Assembly: GCF_019279795.1 (NCBI RefSeq)
Contig: NC_056729.1
Location: forward strand, 1,867,944,439-1,868,008,438
Source of the DNA: Protopterus annectens
Lineage: Eukaryota; Chordata; Ceratodontiformes; Protopteridae
Direction of reading: 5' to 3'
DNA length: 64,000 nt
Made by a program: the position numbers and the translations under genes. Under the pieces are notes generated by a model that saw nothing but the letters and a program-made list of their open reading frames with translations, was not told the origin of the DNA and searched no databases. Shown piece by piece: positions 1 through 12,092 of this stretch. Each line of letters begins with the position of its first letter. The stretch's first letter is position 1.

Positions 1-928
1 TGTAAGTGATTCAGTGGTTTGAGTTATGTTTACCACTGGCTCAGAGGCCTTAAAGGAGACCACACTAGTTTTTAGAAGTGTGAAGTCGGCTTTTGAGAAG
101 TTTTTCACTGTGGTCTTTTTTATTTCAGGTGGGGGCGGGATGAGAACCTCCAGCGAGATTAGTTTATGATCTGATCTCACCAGTGAGGGGTATACTTCCG
201 GTGTTGAACATTGTGATCCCATGTTCGTGATGATGAGATCAAGTATGTTTTCTCCTCTTGTGGGGATGGTGACTAGTTGTTCCATGGCATTTGAGTTTAT
301 GATCTACAGGAACCTTTGGGCTAGAGTGTTTGGGCTTGAGTAGTGTTCCCAGTCTATACTAGGGTAGTTGAAGTCATCTAGTATGATGGTGTTTGGAGAT
401 ACATTTATCCCCTCCAATGTTTTCAGGAAGGCCATGTGAGGTTCCTGAGTTTGAGAGGGTGGCCTGTAACATGCTACAAATTGCAGAGCAGTCTTGCCTA
501 TGGTTAATTGCACCTGGATGGTCTCAGATGCATCGTGCGTTGCCACCAACCTTGAGGTGTGGGTGTCCTTTATGAATATGGACACCCCCCTCCTTTCTTG
601 GTGTTGTCCGGATTTTGGGGCCGGAACGCATGATATGAGGTGAAACCAGATAGTGCTGGGGTGCTCTCAGGAGCCTTGAACCAGGTTTCTGTCACAGCAC
701 AGACATCGATGTTCTCCATACTGAGAAGGGCCTCGAGTCGTGCATCTTGAGATTGAGACTTCTGGCATTGAGCAGCATTACCCTTAGTTTTCCCTTTTTG
801 TGTTCTAGGGTGGTAGGTTTAGAATTTGAGCCTTGCCTAAAAAAGGCACTATGGGGGTGGCAAGAGCCTTTGCCAATATCCGGAAGCCTAGGGGTGACAG
901 GTGCAAGCTGTCCCTTGTGAAGCAGCAT
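1..928 (-). pseudogene. CR1 ORF2 fragment, APE-type endonuclease
   Basis: Two broken frames (692-928 and 304-585) carry the start and middle of an apurinic-type endonuclease that would nick the target DNA for reverse transcription. Visible motifs are 'LRVMLLNARSLNLKM' at the domain start, a 'CYRPPSQ' strand, and 'DDFNYPSIDWEH', which matches the usual GDFN catalytic block with Asp in place of Gly. The frames are separated by stops and shifts, so this is a dead copy. The reverse transcriptase would lie left of the window. Confidence 0.7.
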
Positions 929-1458
929 GGCTTGTCCAGCATGTCATCCCAGGCAGACAGACATTGGATCCCCTTTGAATGACACCAGAATTTAAGCCAA
1001 TTATTAAAGCTGATCATCTTATCACTGTATTGTGGCATCATTCTAGGTGACGGTAGGATACTGCTCAAGGTCAGGGTCATACCTGCCTGGGCTACATAAT
1101 CAGAGAGCTCCTCAATGTCTCTTTTCATGTAGTCCAAGGAGGTACATCTCAGGTCGTTGACACCAGCGTGGACAATGACTGAGTCGTACTTGTACCTGCT
1201 GTTGAGAGACCTGAGTGCTTGCGTTATGTGGTGGATTCTAGCGCCCAACAGGCAGCTTACTGTGACCTTCTCCTTACTCAGTCTGGTGAGCGGGACGTCA
1301 GTGTGTCTGACTATGGAGTCACCTATGACAAGTATGTTTGGTGTTGTATTTGGCCTTAAGGGCAGTGACTGCTTTGCACACTGATTTTGTTGTTTATGTG
1401 TTGTTTGTGTGGTGTATTGAGTTTGCAGTTGCTTGGGTGTCTGCTTTGGAGGCCTCTC
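1..1458 (-). mobile_element. CR1-type LINE, 5' portion (cut by window start)
   Basis: Minus-strand non-LTR retrotransposon. Reading from 1458 downward there is an SGNH-esterase ORF1, then the start of an APE endonuclease ORF2 that runs off the window at position 1. An esterase-type ORF1 followed by an endonuclease opening with a 'LNARSL'-like stretch is known for the CR1 group. The right edge abuts sequence also found in the 3' tail of PLE-2 (18646-18666), so this copy seems to be 5'-truncated and inserted into the tail of PLE-1. The family is inferred from protein motifs only. Confidence 0.75.
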
Positions 1459-1473
1459 TAAATTTGACATCAT
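805..1473 (-). pseudogene. CR1 ORF1, SGNH/GDSL esterase-like protein (chimeric N-terminus)
   Basis: A 222-codon open frame. Residues about 47-180 show the SGNH hydrolase pattern: block I 'ILVIGDSIVRH' with the catalytic Ser, an 'HAGVNDL' block (the usual G-x-N-D) and a later 'DSLHLSPLGF' block carrying the Asp and His. In CR1-type LINEs the ORF1 esterase is thought to bind lipid or nucleic acid during retrotransposition. The first five codons (MMSNL) lie in sequence shared with the PLE-2 tail, so the annotated start is probably not the native one and the true N-terminus is lost. A short basic, Gln/Thr-rich stretch precedes the esterase domain. It is followed directly by the endonuclease frame. 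Confidence 0.7.
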
Positions 1474-1736
1474 TTCCTGTTTTGGACTGAAAACAAAATA
1501 ATGTTATAAATATACAATGCTTGAGTAATTATTATAATAACATAATAAAATAAACATATCAATTGATAATTATTCTACCCACAAGTATATCAGGCACAAA
1601 ATCTAAATAGGGGAAATATTACAATTTGTCATTAAGTCCAGGGGAAAAAAGACCACCTAGTTCCACTATCCATTTTCTTTCCTTGCTGTTAAGTATATCA
1701 TGCCATCCAGTTTTGAAGGATCTATTACCTGTAATA

Positions 1737-3528
1737 TTATCTATAATTGTAAATGAAAATTTGGCAGTAGGGTTTATTCAATGTGTGTCTGTATAAAGCA
1801 TTGGTAGCTCGGGCATTCCTGATGTCACCTATGTGTTCAGACATTCTAACCCTAAATTGTCTGGATATCTGGCCTACATAGAAAGCTTGGCAAGTGCATG
1901 TGGCGAGATAGACAACCCAATCCGTACTCCAAATGCCAAAACAGCGTATATTGTAAAGTTGTCCAGTATTCCTGCTAGTGAAGGTTTTGGTTTTAAATAC
2001 ATACTTACAAAAAGTGCAGTGTCCACAAGGGTATGATCCAACCAGTTTATCTCCCATGAGAGTTTGCTGTTGATAAGTATCATCCCAAAATGTGTTTTTT
2101 TTTATAGTGAGAAAAATAAGACCCTAAGGTCTTGCCTTTTCTGTATGAGAATGAACACCTATCCCCCAGGTGGTCCTCCAACTGTGAATGAGTTTTAAGG
2201 ATGTTCCAATGCTTGTCCACAATGTCCAAAAGGTGCACTGTATTCCTTCCATATGTAGTCACAAACCTCAGAGTGTCATGATTATTCTGATTGTGATGTG
2301 GTTGATATTGTAATAATGTATCCCTGCATCAGTTTTTGGACCATTGAATGGCAGAACTTACATTATGTTTAGCATATCCCCTTGCTAAAAATCTATTGGC
2401 TAAATCTTCATGGTGTTGTGTCAGGTCCTGTTGATAATAGCAAATCCTTTTAAGGCACAAAAACTGTGATTTTGGAATGTTATTAATTGTATGCTTGAGA
2501 TGGAGACTGTTGGCATGTAACAAGGTGTTATATTCAGGTAATTTGTGATATACAGTAGTTCTTAATGTGTTAGGCTGGCGCTGTAAAAGCACGTCAAGAA
2601 AATGAATTTCATGTTGATGGTAATCAACAGTAAACTCAGCGCCCCATATGTTTCCATTTAGATGTTCTACAAACTCATCCAAATATTAGCTACATCTTTT
2701 CCAGACCAGCCAACAGTCATCCAGGTATCTTCTCCAAATGTCAATTTTGGGCATATATAAGTTATGAAGTTCATCATAAATAATATGCTCCTTTACATAC
2801 CCCATATAAAGGTCAGCATAAATTGGGGCAAAAGAAGTCCCCATTGCTGTGCCCTGTATCTGCCAATAGCAATCCTGTTGGAAATAGAAAACATTTTTTG
2901 TGAGGATGTGTTCCGCCATGCAAATAAGTAAGGTGTTAAAACCAGGGCAATAAATATTAGCTTTATTCAACCAGAATTCGATGGCAGCTAATCCTGCCCA
3001 ATGCGGAATACTAGTGTATAATTATTTAACATCAAGGGTACACATTAGCCAATGTGGTTCTAGTTGGGAATCTGAAACAATTTGCAAAAATTCAGTGGTA
3101 TCCTTGAGACTAGCTCTTATAAATTGCAGAAGTGGTTTGAGTTTGTCCATGAGAAATGCTGACAAAGGTTCTGTGAGGGACCCAATCCCTGAAACTATAG
3201 GTCTACCGGGTGGTTGATGAGAAGATTTGTGAATCTTTGGTAATAGATATAAATATTGTTTGGCAGGATCAATAACTGTTAAATGTGATTTAGTATTAAC
3301 ACTAATAATACCTTCCTCAACTGCATTCTGTAGAAAATCATCAATTTAAAATTAGGAGTAGGGTCAGTAGGCATCTTCATGTAATGATGGGGGTTAGACA
3401 ACTGCCTATTTCCCTCTTCCCAATAATAATCGGAGTCCATGATGACCACCGCACCACCCTTATCAGCAGGGAGAATAACAATATTGGTATTATTCCTAAG
3501 ATCCCTGAGGGCCTGTTGTTCCGCTTTT
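1737..3528 (-). pseudogene. PLE-1 reverse transcriptase plus GIY-YIG endonuclease (broken)
   Basis: Frames at 2686-2970, 2329-2682, 2080-2262 and 1737-2057 carry parts of one protein. The first has the RT blocks 'GTAMGTSFAPIYADLYMG' and 'RRYLDDCWLVW' (YxDD catalytic site). The last has the cysteine cluster 'CGHCTFCKYV' and 'FYVGQISRQFRVRMSEH', matching the GIY-YIG nuclease core with its Arg and Glu. In Penelope elements the nuclease nicks DNA and the RT copies from that end. At least four frame breaks are present. One near 3345 is a small deletion relative to the copy at 16757-16780. Confidence 0.8.
3512..3528. repeat. Target-site duplication of the L1, left copy
   Basis: CCTGTTGTTCCGCTTTT is found here and again at 12347-12363, flanking the L1. 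The right edge is ambiguous by a few T because the L1 poly-A tail (poly-T on this strand) begins here. Confidence 0.85.
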
Positions 3529-3774
3529 TTTTTTTTGCTAAATAATTTTTATTTTTTTTTGTTTGTAGACAAATTATGATACAGTAAATTTTAAATTACA
3601 ATTCAAAATAAAAGAAAATAGTTAATAACTATAACAATATGTACAATATTTACAGGTGGTCCAGTGAAAAGGATTAACCAATAAGGTTATAAAGAGGAAT
3701 AATCTCATAGAACTAGTATAACCTTTACTGGCATATATTCACATAAGTTCATCTTAGTTTATGGCATTTCAATT

Positions 3775-6700
3775 TCATGTAGAAGAAATTCTGTCCTTTT
3801 GTAGTGTATCTATAAGTATTAAGATTTTATTCCAAGGATTGTCTGTCCAACGTCTGGGAAAAATTATTTCTTCTTTGACTTTTATTTCTTTCTGTGCATA
3901 TTCCTTTAATAGAGATATGAAGTCTTCATAACTTGGAGGAACAGTGGATTTCCATTTTCTTGTTATACATTTTCTGGCTACAGCCAGAATAGACCATAAA
4001 AGATATTGATCACTTTTACTCATAGTTACTGAATCATCTACATTCAAAAAAATTAAAGATTTTGTTAGAACAAATTTATCATTATAAATGGCTTGAAGAA
4101 ATCTATTAATATCTTCCCAGAATTTTTTAATGCAATCATAAAATATATGTATCCAATCTGCCTTACAGTTTACAGTACATCTCCAGCATGTGGGCTTATG
4201 GGCAGGGTCAAATTTGTCTATTTTATATGGTGTATAAAAGGCTCTATGTAAAAATTTCCATGTGAAGATTTTCCATATCTGAAAGTTTGATGTTAGCTTA
4301 ACTGACAACAAAATGTCATTTATGCCTTCAGATGATAGATTTATTGTCAAGTCCTTTGTTAAGATGTTCACAACATTTTGACCTATTTTGGTGTTATACA
4401 CTATTAAAATTTTGTATAATTTAGATATAGAAATTAGCTTATTATGATTTCCATAAATCGATTCTTGCATATATTTTATGAACTTAGGTATAGTATTAAA
4501 GCTTGAACCATTAATAATTCTACATAAATTACTTGCATATTGTAGTATTTTTTGAAGTTCTGTTCTGTCTATTTCAGATATACTAAACTCATTTATCACT
4601 TGTTGGGTGGTTAAAGTACTGTGATTATTTATGCATTGAAACCAGTAAATAAAGTTTTTGGATTCCCAATTAATGAGTATTTTTTCTTGGATTTTTTCTT
4701 TAAAATTCTTTGATGTTTTAAATGGTATTAAGAGATCGAACCATAATTTTATATCTGGATTTGTAATTATACATTTTCTAAATAAATTATAAATATTATT
4801 CAGATATGATAAATTAGTGGGCTTTGTTGTTTTATTTTGTAAGCTATGACATAGTACATGCCAAAATATGTTGTTATAATTCTCCAACTCCATATTTTTT
4901 AATATTTTGTTTTCATTTAAGAAGAAAGTTAAATGTAAAATTTTCCATGCGGATGAATAATTTGGATTTACCCAATTTAGTATAAGTTTAATTATGGAAG
5001 CTTTAATATACGTTTCTATGTCTGGAAATTTAATTCCTCCCAAGTCCCAGGGTCTAATATGATGTGAGAATGCAATTCTATTCTTTTTTGGATACCAAAG
5101 AAAATCCATTAAAAGTTTCTGTATTGTCTTTATAACTTTTAATATGGTAAAATAGGGATTGCTAATGCTATATAGTTTATTTGTGGTAGTAATATCATTT
5201 TTATTAACTGTAACCTATCTTCCAAGTTTAACATTAATTTATTCCAGCTATTAACTTGTTTTTGAATTAAATTTTGGATTTTATTATAATTTAAGGTCGT
5301 GGTAGTATCTATGTTCTCAGATATAAGAATTCCTAGATATTCTAGTGAAGAAACCTTTTCTCCAATTATTTGATATTTATTCAGATGCAAGTCATCTATT
5401 TTATTTAGAAGTATATGTTTTGATTTGGATTTATTGAAACAAAGACCTGAAATGGAAAAAAAATCTTCTACTTGTTTCTCTAATTCTTGCATAGACTCTT
5501 CATTCGGTCTTAAAGTCAGCAATATATCATCAGCAAATAACATGATTTTAGAATTAAATTTATTGTAAAAGTTAATTCCTTCTATTTTAGATCACTTTAT
5601 TGCAGACACAAATAATTCTATCGCCAGGGCAAACAGGATGGGAGACATAGGGCAACCTTGCTTAGAGCCTTTAGTTATTTTGAAAGCTTCCGAGGTAAAT
5701 GGGCCTAATTTTACATAAGTCAGGTTGTCTTTATATATATATTCTTTATTAAATTTATAAAGTTTAATGGGAATTCAAAAAGTTCCAAAATTTTAAATAG
5801 ATACTTCCAGTTTACCGAATCAAATGCTTTCTCTATATCTAATGTGATTATAAGAGCTTCTGAATTGTCTCTGTTCAAAGCTTCTATAATGGTTAAAATT
5901 CTCTGAATATTGTCTTATGTGTGTCTTCCAAATATAAAGCCTGTTTGGTCTTCATTTATGACTTTAGTCAGGGATTTCTTAATTCTATTTACTAAAATAG
6001 ACATAAAGATTTTATAATCATTATTAAGCAGAAAGATAGGTCTGTATGAACTACACTGGGATGGATCATTTTTATCTTTTTTTATAGGGGTAACTAGTGA
6101 ATATTTCCAGGATGGTGGAGTAATCATTTGAGTTTGAATATCATTTAGCATGTTATGAAGTAGAGAAATTGCTGAATTTGGAAAAATTTTATATAATTCC
6201 ATTATTATTCCATCCATTCCTGGTGATTTGTTGTTTTTACTTACTTTAATTATATCTTTTATTTCTTTTATGGAGATATGCTTGTCTAATTCTACTTTTA
6301 ATTGGTCAGGTAGTTTTTTTTATTAAAGAACTATTAAATTTCCGATCTGAAAATAAAATATTATTATCATTATTTCCATAATGCTTAGCATAATAGAACT
6401 TAAAAGCTTCTAGAATATCATTCACATCAGATACCTTTTTCCCCTTTTTCTTCATGTATTATATTTATGATGTTATTTTCTAAGTTCTGCTTTTTAATTC
6501 TCATTGCTAGATTATGTAAGTGTTTTGGAGAAATTGACATTGAGGTGAATTTTAGTTTTTCCAAAGCTAGATTTGTTTTATGAGTGAGGAATTCATTGTA
6601 TTTTTTATTTAAATCTATAATTTCTTTTTTTTTCCTGAGAATCTATTACATCATAAGAACTTGTATTTATTTCTGTTATTCGTTTTTGTATGTTATGCAA

Positions 6701-7639
6701 TTCAGATTCCCATTCTTTTGTTTTATTTTTAAACCATCCTATAATCTTGCCATACAAAAAAGCCTTGAGTGTATCCCAAGTTATTATATTATTTGTATCG
6801 TTAATAGGATTTGTTTCAAAGAAATATTTGATTTCTGAATCTAGCCAAGGTTTAAACTCTTTTAATTTAAGGATGTAAGCTGGTATTCTAGTTATAGTGT
6901 TTAATCTTTTGAATTGAAATCAATTTGTAGTTTAAGAATTAAGGCATTATGATCTGAAAGGGGACATGGGATAATAGAAAATTTTGTTATCCTACTGTTT
7001 AAATCAGAGGAGACCAATATTTTATCTATTCTTGTTTTAGTATTAAAGCGATAATCACTATGTGTATAACTTAATGAATTAGAATCTTTAAAATTAAATG
7101 TATCTATTAGATTTAAGCTTTCTAACCATCTCTTGAAATATTTACTTATGGGTGTGAGACGTAACTTTCTTTTATTAGTTGTTTCAGAGTTATCTAGAAT
7201 ACAATTGAAATCTCCCCCCATTATTATCATACCTTTATTTACTTTGTTAATTAATTCTATGTGTTTTTTAACTGTAGACAATCCTATTCCAGGAATCCAG
7301 TAAATATTTATTAAAGTCCAAATTCTATTTTGATATTTTATTATTACAATTGATATTAACCCTTCTTTATCTTCGTGTTTGTAAATGATCTGAGGAGTAA
7401 CTACACTTTTTTTCCATAAAATTATAACTCCCCTTGTTTTTTTTTTTTTGTCAAGGGAGTGAGAAAGAATTAGATAGTCACTAGGTTTCCATGTGAAATT
7501 ATCATCTCTTTTAAAATGAGATTCTTGTATAAATATGATTTGTGTTTTTTTGTAATTTCAAATATCTTAGAAAATTCGACCTTTTTATAGAATTATTTAA
7601 ACCATTAATATTTATAGATAATAAAGTTGTGTCTATCAT
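3775..7639 (-). pseudogene. L1 ORF2, endonuclease-reverse transcriptase (frameshifted)
   Basis: The start is placed near 7639 because the translated sequence there reads 'LLSININGLNNSIKR', the usual L1 endonuclease opening. Endonuclease motifs follow at 6901-7281: 'GGDFNCILD' and 'SDHNALIL'. RT pieces lie at 5915-6217 ('SSYRPIFLLNNDYKIF', 'NEDQTGFIFGR'), at about 5600-5660 ('QGCPMSPILFALAIELF', in a broken frame) and at 5139-5543 ('LFADDILLTL', the catalytic FADD). The C-terminal 444 codons (3775-5109) are open and end with a CWRC...H-x4-C zinc-knuckle-like cluster near 4150-4200. ORF2 nicks and reverse-transcribes at the target. Several frameshifts and stops make it non-functional as read. 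Confidence 0.85.
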
Positions 7640-9319
7640 TTTTTTAAATACTTATTTGTACTTTTGGATTGTTTGTTCTTGAAATTTTGTTTTACTTTGG
7701 AAATTAATGTGTTTTGAGTATTAGATTTATCTTTTCTTTTAAAAGTTATTTTGAAATGAATATATTTATTTCTATTTATGCTTAAAAAAGTTTCAAATTG
7801 GACCACTGAAAAATGAAAAAGCTGAAAAACATTGCGTTAACATAAATTGAATAAACAATTAATGATATTACCATTCTAAATCCCAAACATGAAGTGTCTA
7901 GCACCTCAAATCTGTTTGGACTTAAAAGTTCAAACAGATTTACCCTCAATAATAATAGTTGCATTAATGAGGAAATGTTGCTTTAAATTGAGCTCCTCAA
8001 AAAAAAAAATTGAAAACTAAAACCAGAGAACAAGATACACTTATTATGTAAATAACATATATACCTAGTCTGTGAAGTTTTGTTCATTACTAATTAGATT
8101 CTAAAAATGAGATATTATTTCAAATTACAATTTTAAATAAGACATTTGTTAATTACTTTAACAATATATTAGATGTTAATTTTTCATTAATATTATGAAA
8201 TTTTTGCAAATTACCAATTGTAAATAATATATTAGCAAATGTCAGTTCATTAATTGTCATTAGTGATATTTAACATTGTTATTAATAATAAAAAGAAGTA
8301 GAGTGAGTATGATAGATAGATACTGTTTAAAATAAAAGAGATTTTTTACATATTTTTAGATCTATATAAGGTATTACATCAGCATAGTGAAGTTAATTGA
8401 CATATAGCTAACCACTTTATCAAAACCAATTAAAGTCTTTACAGACAATAATATTCATTTATAAGATTTAATATAATAACAGTTAGAATTAAAGCAATAT
8501 TTATAGTGCTTTACATTAAAGCATTTTCTCATTCTTCAGTCAATGTTAGTTTTATAACTCTGATAATTCCACAATCTAGTATTAATAAAATGTGTAAAAT
8601 AAAAAATTTCACTCCTAAATTACTTATATGTGATCTTTTGTAGTTCTGTTATTAGTAAGTTATTATTCATAAGATTTTCTCTATTAAGTTCAATTTAAAG
8701 ATCACACATATCAGAATATTGACTTCTGCTTATCACAAATGTAGTGAACGTCTGGTAACTAGTAAAAGGTCTCAACTTATATGTTAAAACTATAAAACAG
8801 AAAGGAGAAAGGTCAAAATTAGAATTATACTTGCAAAGGAAATCTACCTTGATAATGGTGCAATAGCACTCTTGTCCCATAACTAATCATTTATAATAAA
8901 CATTTTACGTATAGTACTTCTTTTATACAATAACAAGTATGATAAAGCAATCTTTAGATAAATGAAAGTATAATTCCCAGTAAGCTGACACTCAGGATCT
9001 TCACCTTCCCTTTTCCTTCCCTCTTCTTCCATTTCTATACAACTTAACAGCTATAAGAAACTCATCCAACCCAGTGTCGGTTAGATGTGTTCACAGAGCA
9101 CATGTATTATACTTTTACCAGACACTCACCCATTAAGACATAACAGTATTTAAATGATTCACTATCTTTCTTGTTATAATAGCGTTGTCTTCAAAGCAGA
9201 TCTAACGCTATACTTGCATGAGATATTAACTGAGATTGATAATAAACCATACATTTTTAATAAAATACGAAAGAATATATGAAGTGTGAGAATAATTGAA
9301 GCAAACGCTTCCTTTACTG

Positions 9320-10800
9320 TAATCAAAACAGCGGTGTTAAGGAAAGAACTCTGCGATAGTGCGTGTTTACACGCCATCTTGTGATCAGTAACTTAAATTG
9401 CATCTAAACACGCTAGGATATATCGCGTGCTTATGAATGTGGATGGTGAACAACTTTTCAGACAAAAAAACTGAAAAAGCCGAGCAGAAGGCTTATGAAT
9501 ACTGTCCACCTTCAGATGATAATTTAATGTTCTAGATGCTTCCCAAAATGTTCACAAGTAATTCCATTTTATAATATTTTCATTAATATACTTTACATTA
9601 ATTCAAATTAACAAATTGTAAATGTGTACCTCTAAGCTACATAAAAGCATTCACCAAGAGCAACAATATTTATTCAGGCAATGATAGCGCACTATTCTGG
9701 TAACTAAATACTTGTATATGGAAGAAACAACAGTGTTTCTGATAACTAAATACTTGTATATGGAAGAAACAACAGTGTTAGAGAGGAAAACTCTGCAATA
9801 GTGTGTATTTACTCGCCATCTTCTGGCCAGTAACTTAAATTACATCTATGTACAGTTAAATATATCGTGTGCTATGTATGAAGTGGTGAACAACTTTTTA
9901 GATAAGGAAACTAAAAATAACTGAGCAGAAGGCTCGTGGATGTTTTTTACTTTCAAATAATACAGTAATATACTGAATACATCTAAAATGTTCATGAGTG
10001 ATTCTATTGTATAACATTTTTATCACAATACTCTACATCAAACTAAATCAATGAATTTTGAATGTGCACTTTTGAATAAATTGTTATTTTGCACTGTTCT
10101 AGTAACCAAATACTTGTATAGAGAAGAAATAGCAGTGTTAAAGAAGAAAACTCTGTGATAGTGTGTATTTACACACCATCTTCTGGCCAGTAACTTAAAT
10201 TACATCTATGTACAGTTAAATATATCATGTGCTATGTGTGAAGTGGTGAACAACTTTTTATTGAGGAAACTAAAAATAACTGAGCAGAAGGCTTGTGGAT
10301 GTTTTTTACTTTCAAATAATACAGTAATATACTGAATACATCCAAGATGTTCATGAGTGATTCTATTGTATAACATTTTTATCACAATACTCTACATCAA
10401 ATTAAATCAATGAATTTTGAATGTGCACTTTTAAATAAATTATTATTTTGCACTATTCTAGTAACCAAACACTTGTATAGAAAAGAGACAGCAGTGTTAA
10501 AAAGGAAAACTCTGCAATAGTGTGCATTTATACGCTGTCTTCTGGCCAGTAACTTAAATTACATCTATGTACAGTTAAATATGTCACGTGCTATGTATGA
10601 AGCGGTGAACAACTTTTTAGATAGGGAAACTAAAAATAACTGAGCAGAAGGTTCGTGGATGCTTTTTTACTTTCAAATAATACAGTAATATACTGAATAC
10701 ATCTAAGATGTTCATGAGTGATTCTATTGTATAACATTTTTATCACAATACTCTACATCAAAATAAATCAATGAATTTTGAATGTGCACTTTAAAATAAC
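9320..10800. repeat. Tandem repeat, about 360-bp unit, four copies
   Basis: Anchor 'CTTCTGGCCAGTAACTTAAA' or a variant occurs at about 9818, 10177 and 10537, with a more diverged counterpart after 9372. Spacing is about 442, 360 and 359. The first interval is longer partly because a 43-bp segment is duplicated at about 9695-9778. Copies 2-4 are about 90% or more alike; the first is clearly older. Each unit carries a conserved CGCCATCT-TCTGGCCA core. Confidence 0.85.
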
Positions 10801-10977
10801 ATAAATGTGATTACTAAAAATAATAATATTTATTCAGGCATTGAAAGTGCCTTAATTTATCAACTGAGTAGTTGTAAAGAGAAAACCAATTAAAATGGCA
10901 GTTTATATTAAAAGCTTAGTGACAAAATAAAAAGAATGTCTAGTAGACTTCATTGGTTATTGTTTTCAAATATTTAG

Positions 10978-11051
10978 AGAATAAGTATATAGAGAATAAG
11001 TATATAGAGAATAAGTATTTAGAGAATAAGTATATAGAGAATAAGTATATA
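10978..11051. repeat. Short tandem repeat, 15-16-bp unit
   Basis: About five copies of AGAGAATAAGTATAT in the L1 spacer, just downstream of ORF1 on the element strand. Confidence 0.85.
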
Positions 11052-11192
11052 CTTCAGGGCTTTAATAAGTTATTAATTAGTACTAACATTTAAGTATTAT
11101 ATTAAACTAAACAATTAAGTAAGAAAAGAAAAAAGAAAAAAAGAACTGCTTTATACTAGTGTATTAAATAGTTTAGTTTTAATATATTATAA

Positions 11193-12092
11193 TCATACCT
11201 TAGTTGATACTTTGAGAGAAATAGTATCATCAGAGTTCTTTTTGTCAGTCTTTTGTTTCTTTTTTTCTCTTGCCAACGACCAGATATTTTTTTCTGGAGC
11301 CCTTTTTAAAGAAGATGAATTCAACCAGTCCATTTCTTCAGGTTGTGGAATTATGTTATTATTCTTTATGAAAGATGTGGCTTCCTCTATGCTATTGAAT
11401 GTTCTCATGTCATTGTTATATTGGATTCTTATTTTGGCTGGATAAGAGAGCTGCGCTTTGATTTTATGTTGTTTTAAAAGTTTTACTAATGGCCATGTTT
11501 TCTTCCTTATATCCAGAACTCTTGTTGAATAGTCATTATCAAATCTTAATAATGACTGTTTATACATAACAGGACTTTTCCTCCATGCAGATCTCAGTAT
11601 AAGCTCTTTGTCCATAAAAGAAAGAAATTTAACTACTATGGATCTTGGAGCTGATTTAGAAGAAATAGAAAGTGGCTTACCGATAGCTCTGTGTGCCCTT
11701 TCTATCCCATAAGATAAGCCTTCTTTTAGTCCGAGAACTTCAGGAAACCAAGAGTTCAAGAATGAGATAATGTCGTCACCTTCAGATTTCTCTGGAAGAC
11801 CAAAAATCCTTATGTTTGTCCTTCTTTCTCTATTCTCTATATCATCAACTTTATTTATTAACCAAGTGTTCTGTTGTAGCAGAAACTGAGTATGTAGTTC
11901 ACTTTCTTTTAACCTCCCATCAACATCACTTAAGGAAGTCTCAATGTCTGATATTTTTGTTTGTTGTTGTTGTAAGATTTCTTTAAAAACTTCTGTTTGT
12001 TTTTGGCAGTTATCTTTAAGACTTTCTAGATTTTCAGTAAATCTGTCCATTTTTAGCGATAAGTCCAGCAAAGTAGCAGATATCTGTTGCAT
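11193..12092 (-). CDS. L1 ORF1 protein (RNA-binding chaperone)
   Basis: An intact 299-aa frame. Residues about 10-90 form a Gln/Lys/Glu-rich coiled coil (trimerisation region in the family). Residues about 92-190 match the L1 RRM and following region: 'RRTNIRIFGLPE', then 'IERAHRAIG' and 'RSIVVKFLSFMDKELILRSAW'. A C-terminal domain and a Lys-rich tail complete it. The family protein coats L1 RNA and acts as a nucleic-acid chaperone. Length is usual for vertebrate L1 ORF1. The upstream 250 bp (12093-12346) would be the 5' UTR. It is open throughout although ORF2 is broken. Confidence 0.88.
   Translation of the reverse strand: MQQISATLLDLSLKMDRFTENLESLKDNCQKQTEVFKEILQQQQTKISDIETSLSDVDGRLKESELHTQFLLQQNTWLINKVDDIENRERRTNIRIFGLPEKSEGDDIISFLNSWFPEVLGLKEGLSYGIERAHRAIGKPLSISSKSAPRSIVVKFLSFMDKELILRSAWRKSPVMYKQSLLRFDNDYSTRVLDIRKKTWPLVKLLKQHKIKAQLSYPAKIRIQYNNDMRTFNSIEEATSFIKNNNIIPQPEEMDWLNSSSLKRAPEKNIWSLAREKKKQKTDKKNSDDTISLKVSTKV

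Larger units (their letters stand above)
1459..3528 (-). mobile_element. Penelope-like element PLE-1, 3' two-thirds
   Basis: Minus-strand PLE with a reverse transcriptase followed by a GIY-YIG endonuclease. It is about 95% or more identical by eye to the plus-strand copy at 16722-18666, including the 3' untranslated part. The right side is interrupted by an L1 insertion at 3528/3529 and the element resumes at 12347. The left side is interrupted by the CR1 fragment, so the terminal ribozyme region is outside the window. Confidence 0.85.
7640..11192. other. 3.5-kb AT-rich non-coding spacer inside the L1
   Basis: No plausible gene on either strand. L1 ORF1 and ORF2 are normally separated by a short gap, so this length is unusual. 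It contains about four copies of a roughly 360-bp tandem repeat (9320-10800) and a short 15-16-bp repeat near 10978-11051. The rest is low-complexity AT sequence. I could not find flanking duplications showing that it is a separate insertion. Confidence 0.6.

Noticed and set aside
9320-10800. CRISPR-like array
   Set aside because: The 360-bp units are contiguous tandem repeats without short repeat-spacer structure, and the genome is eukaryotic.
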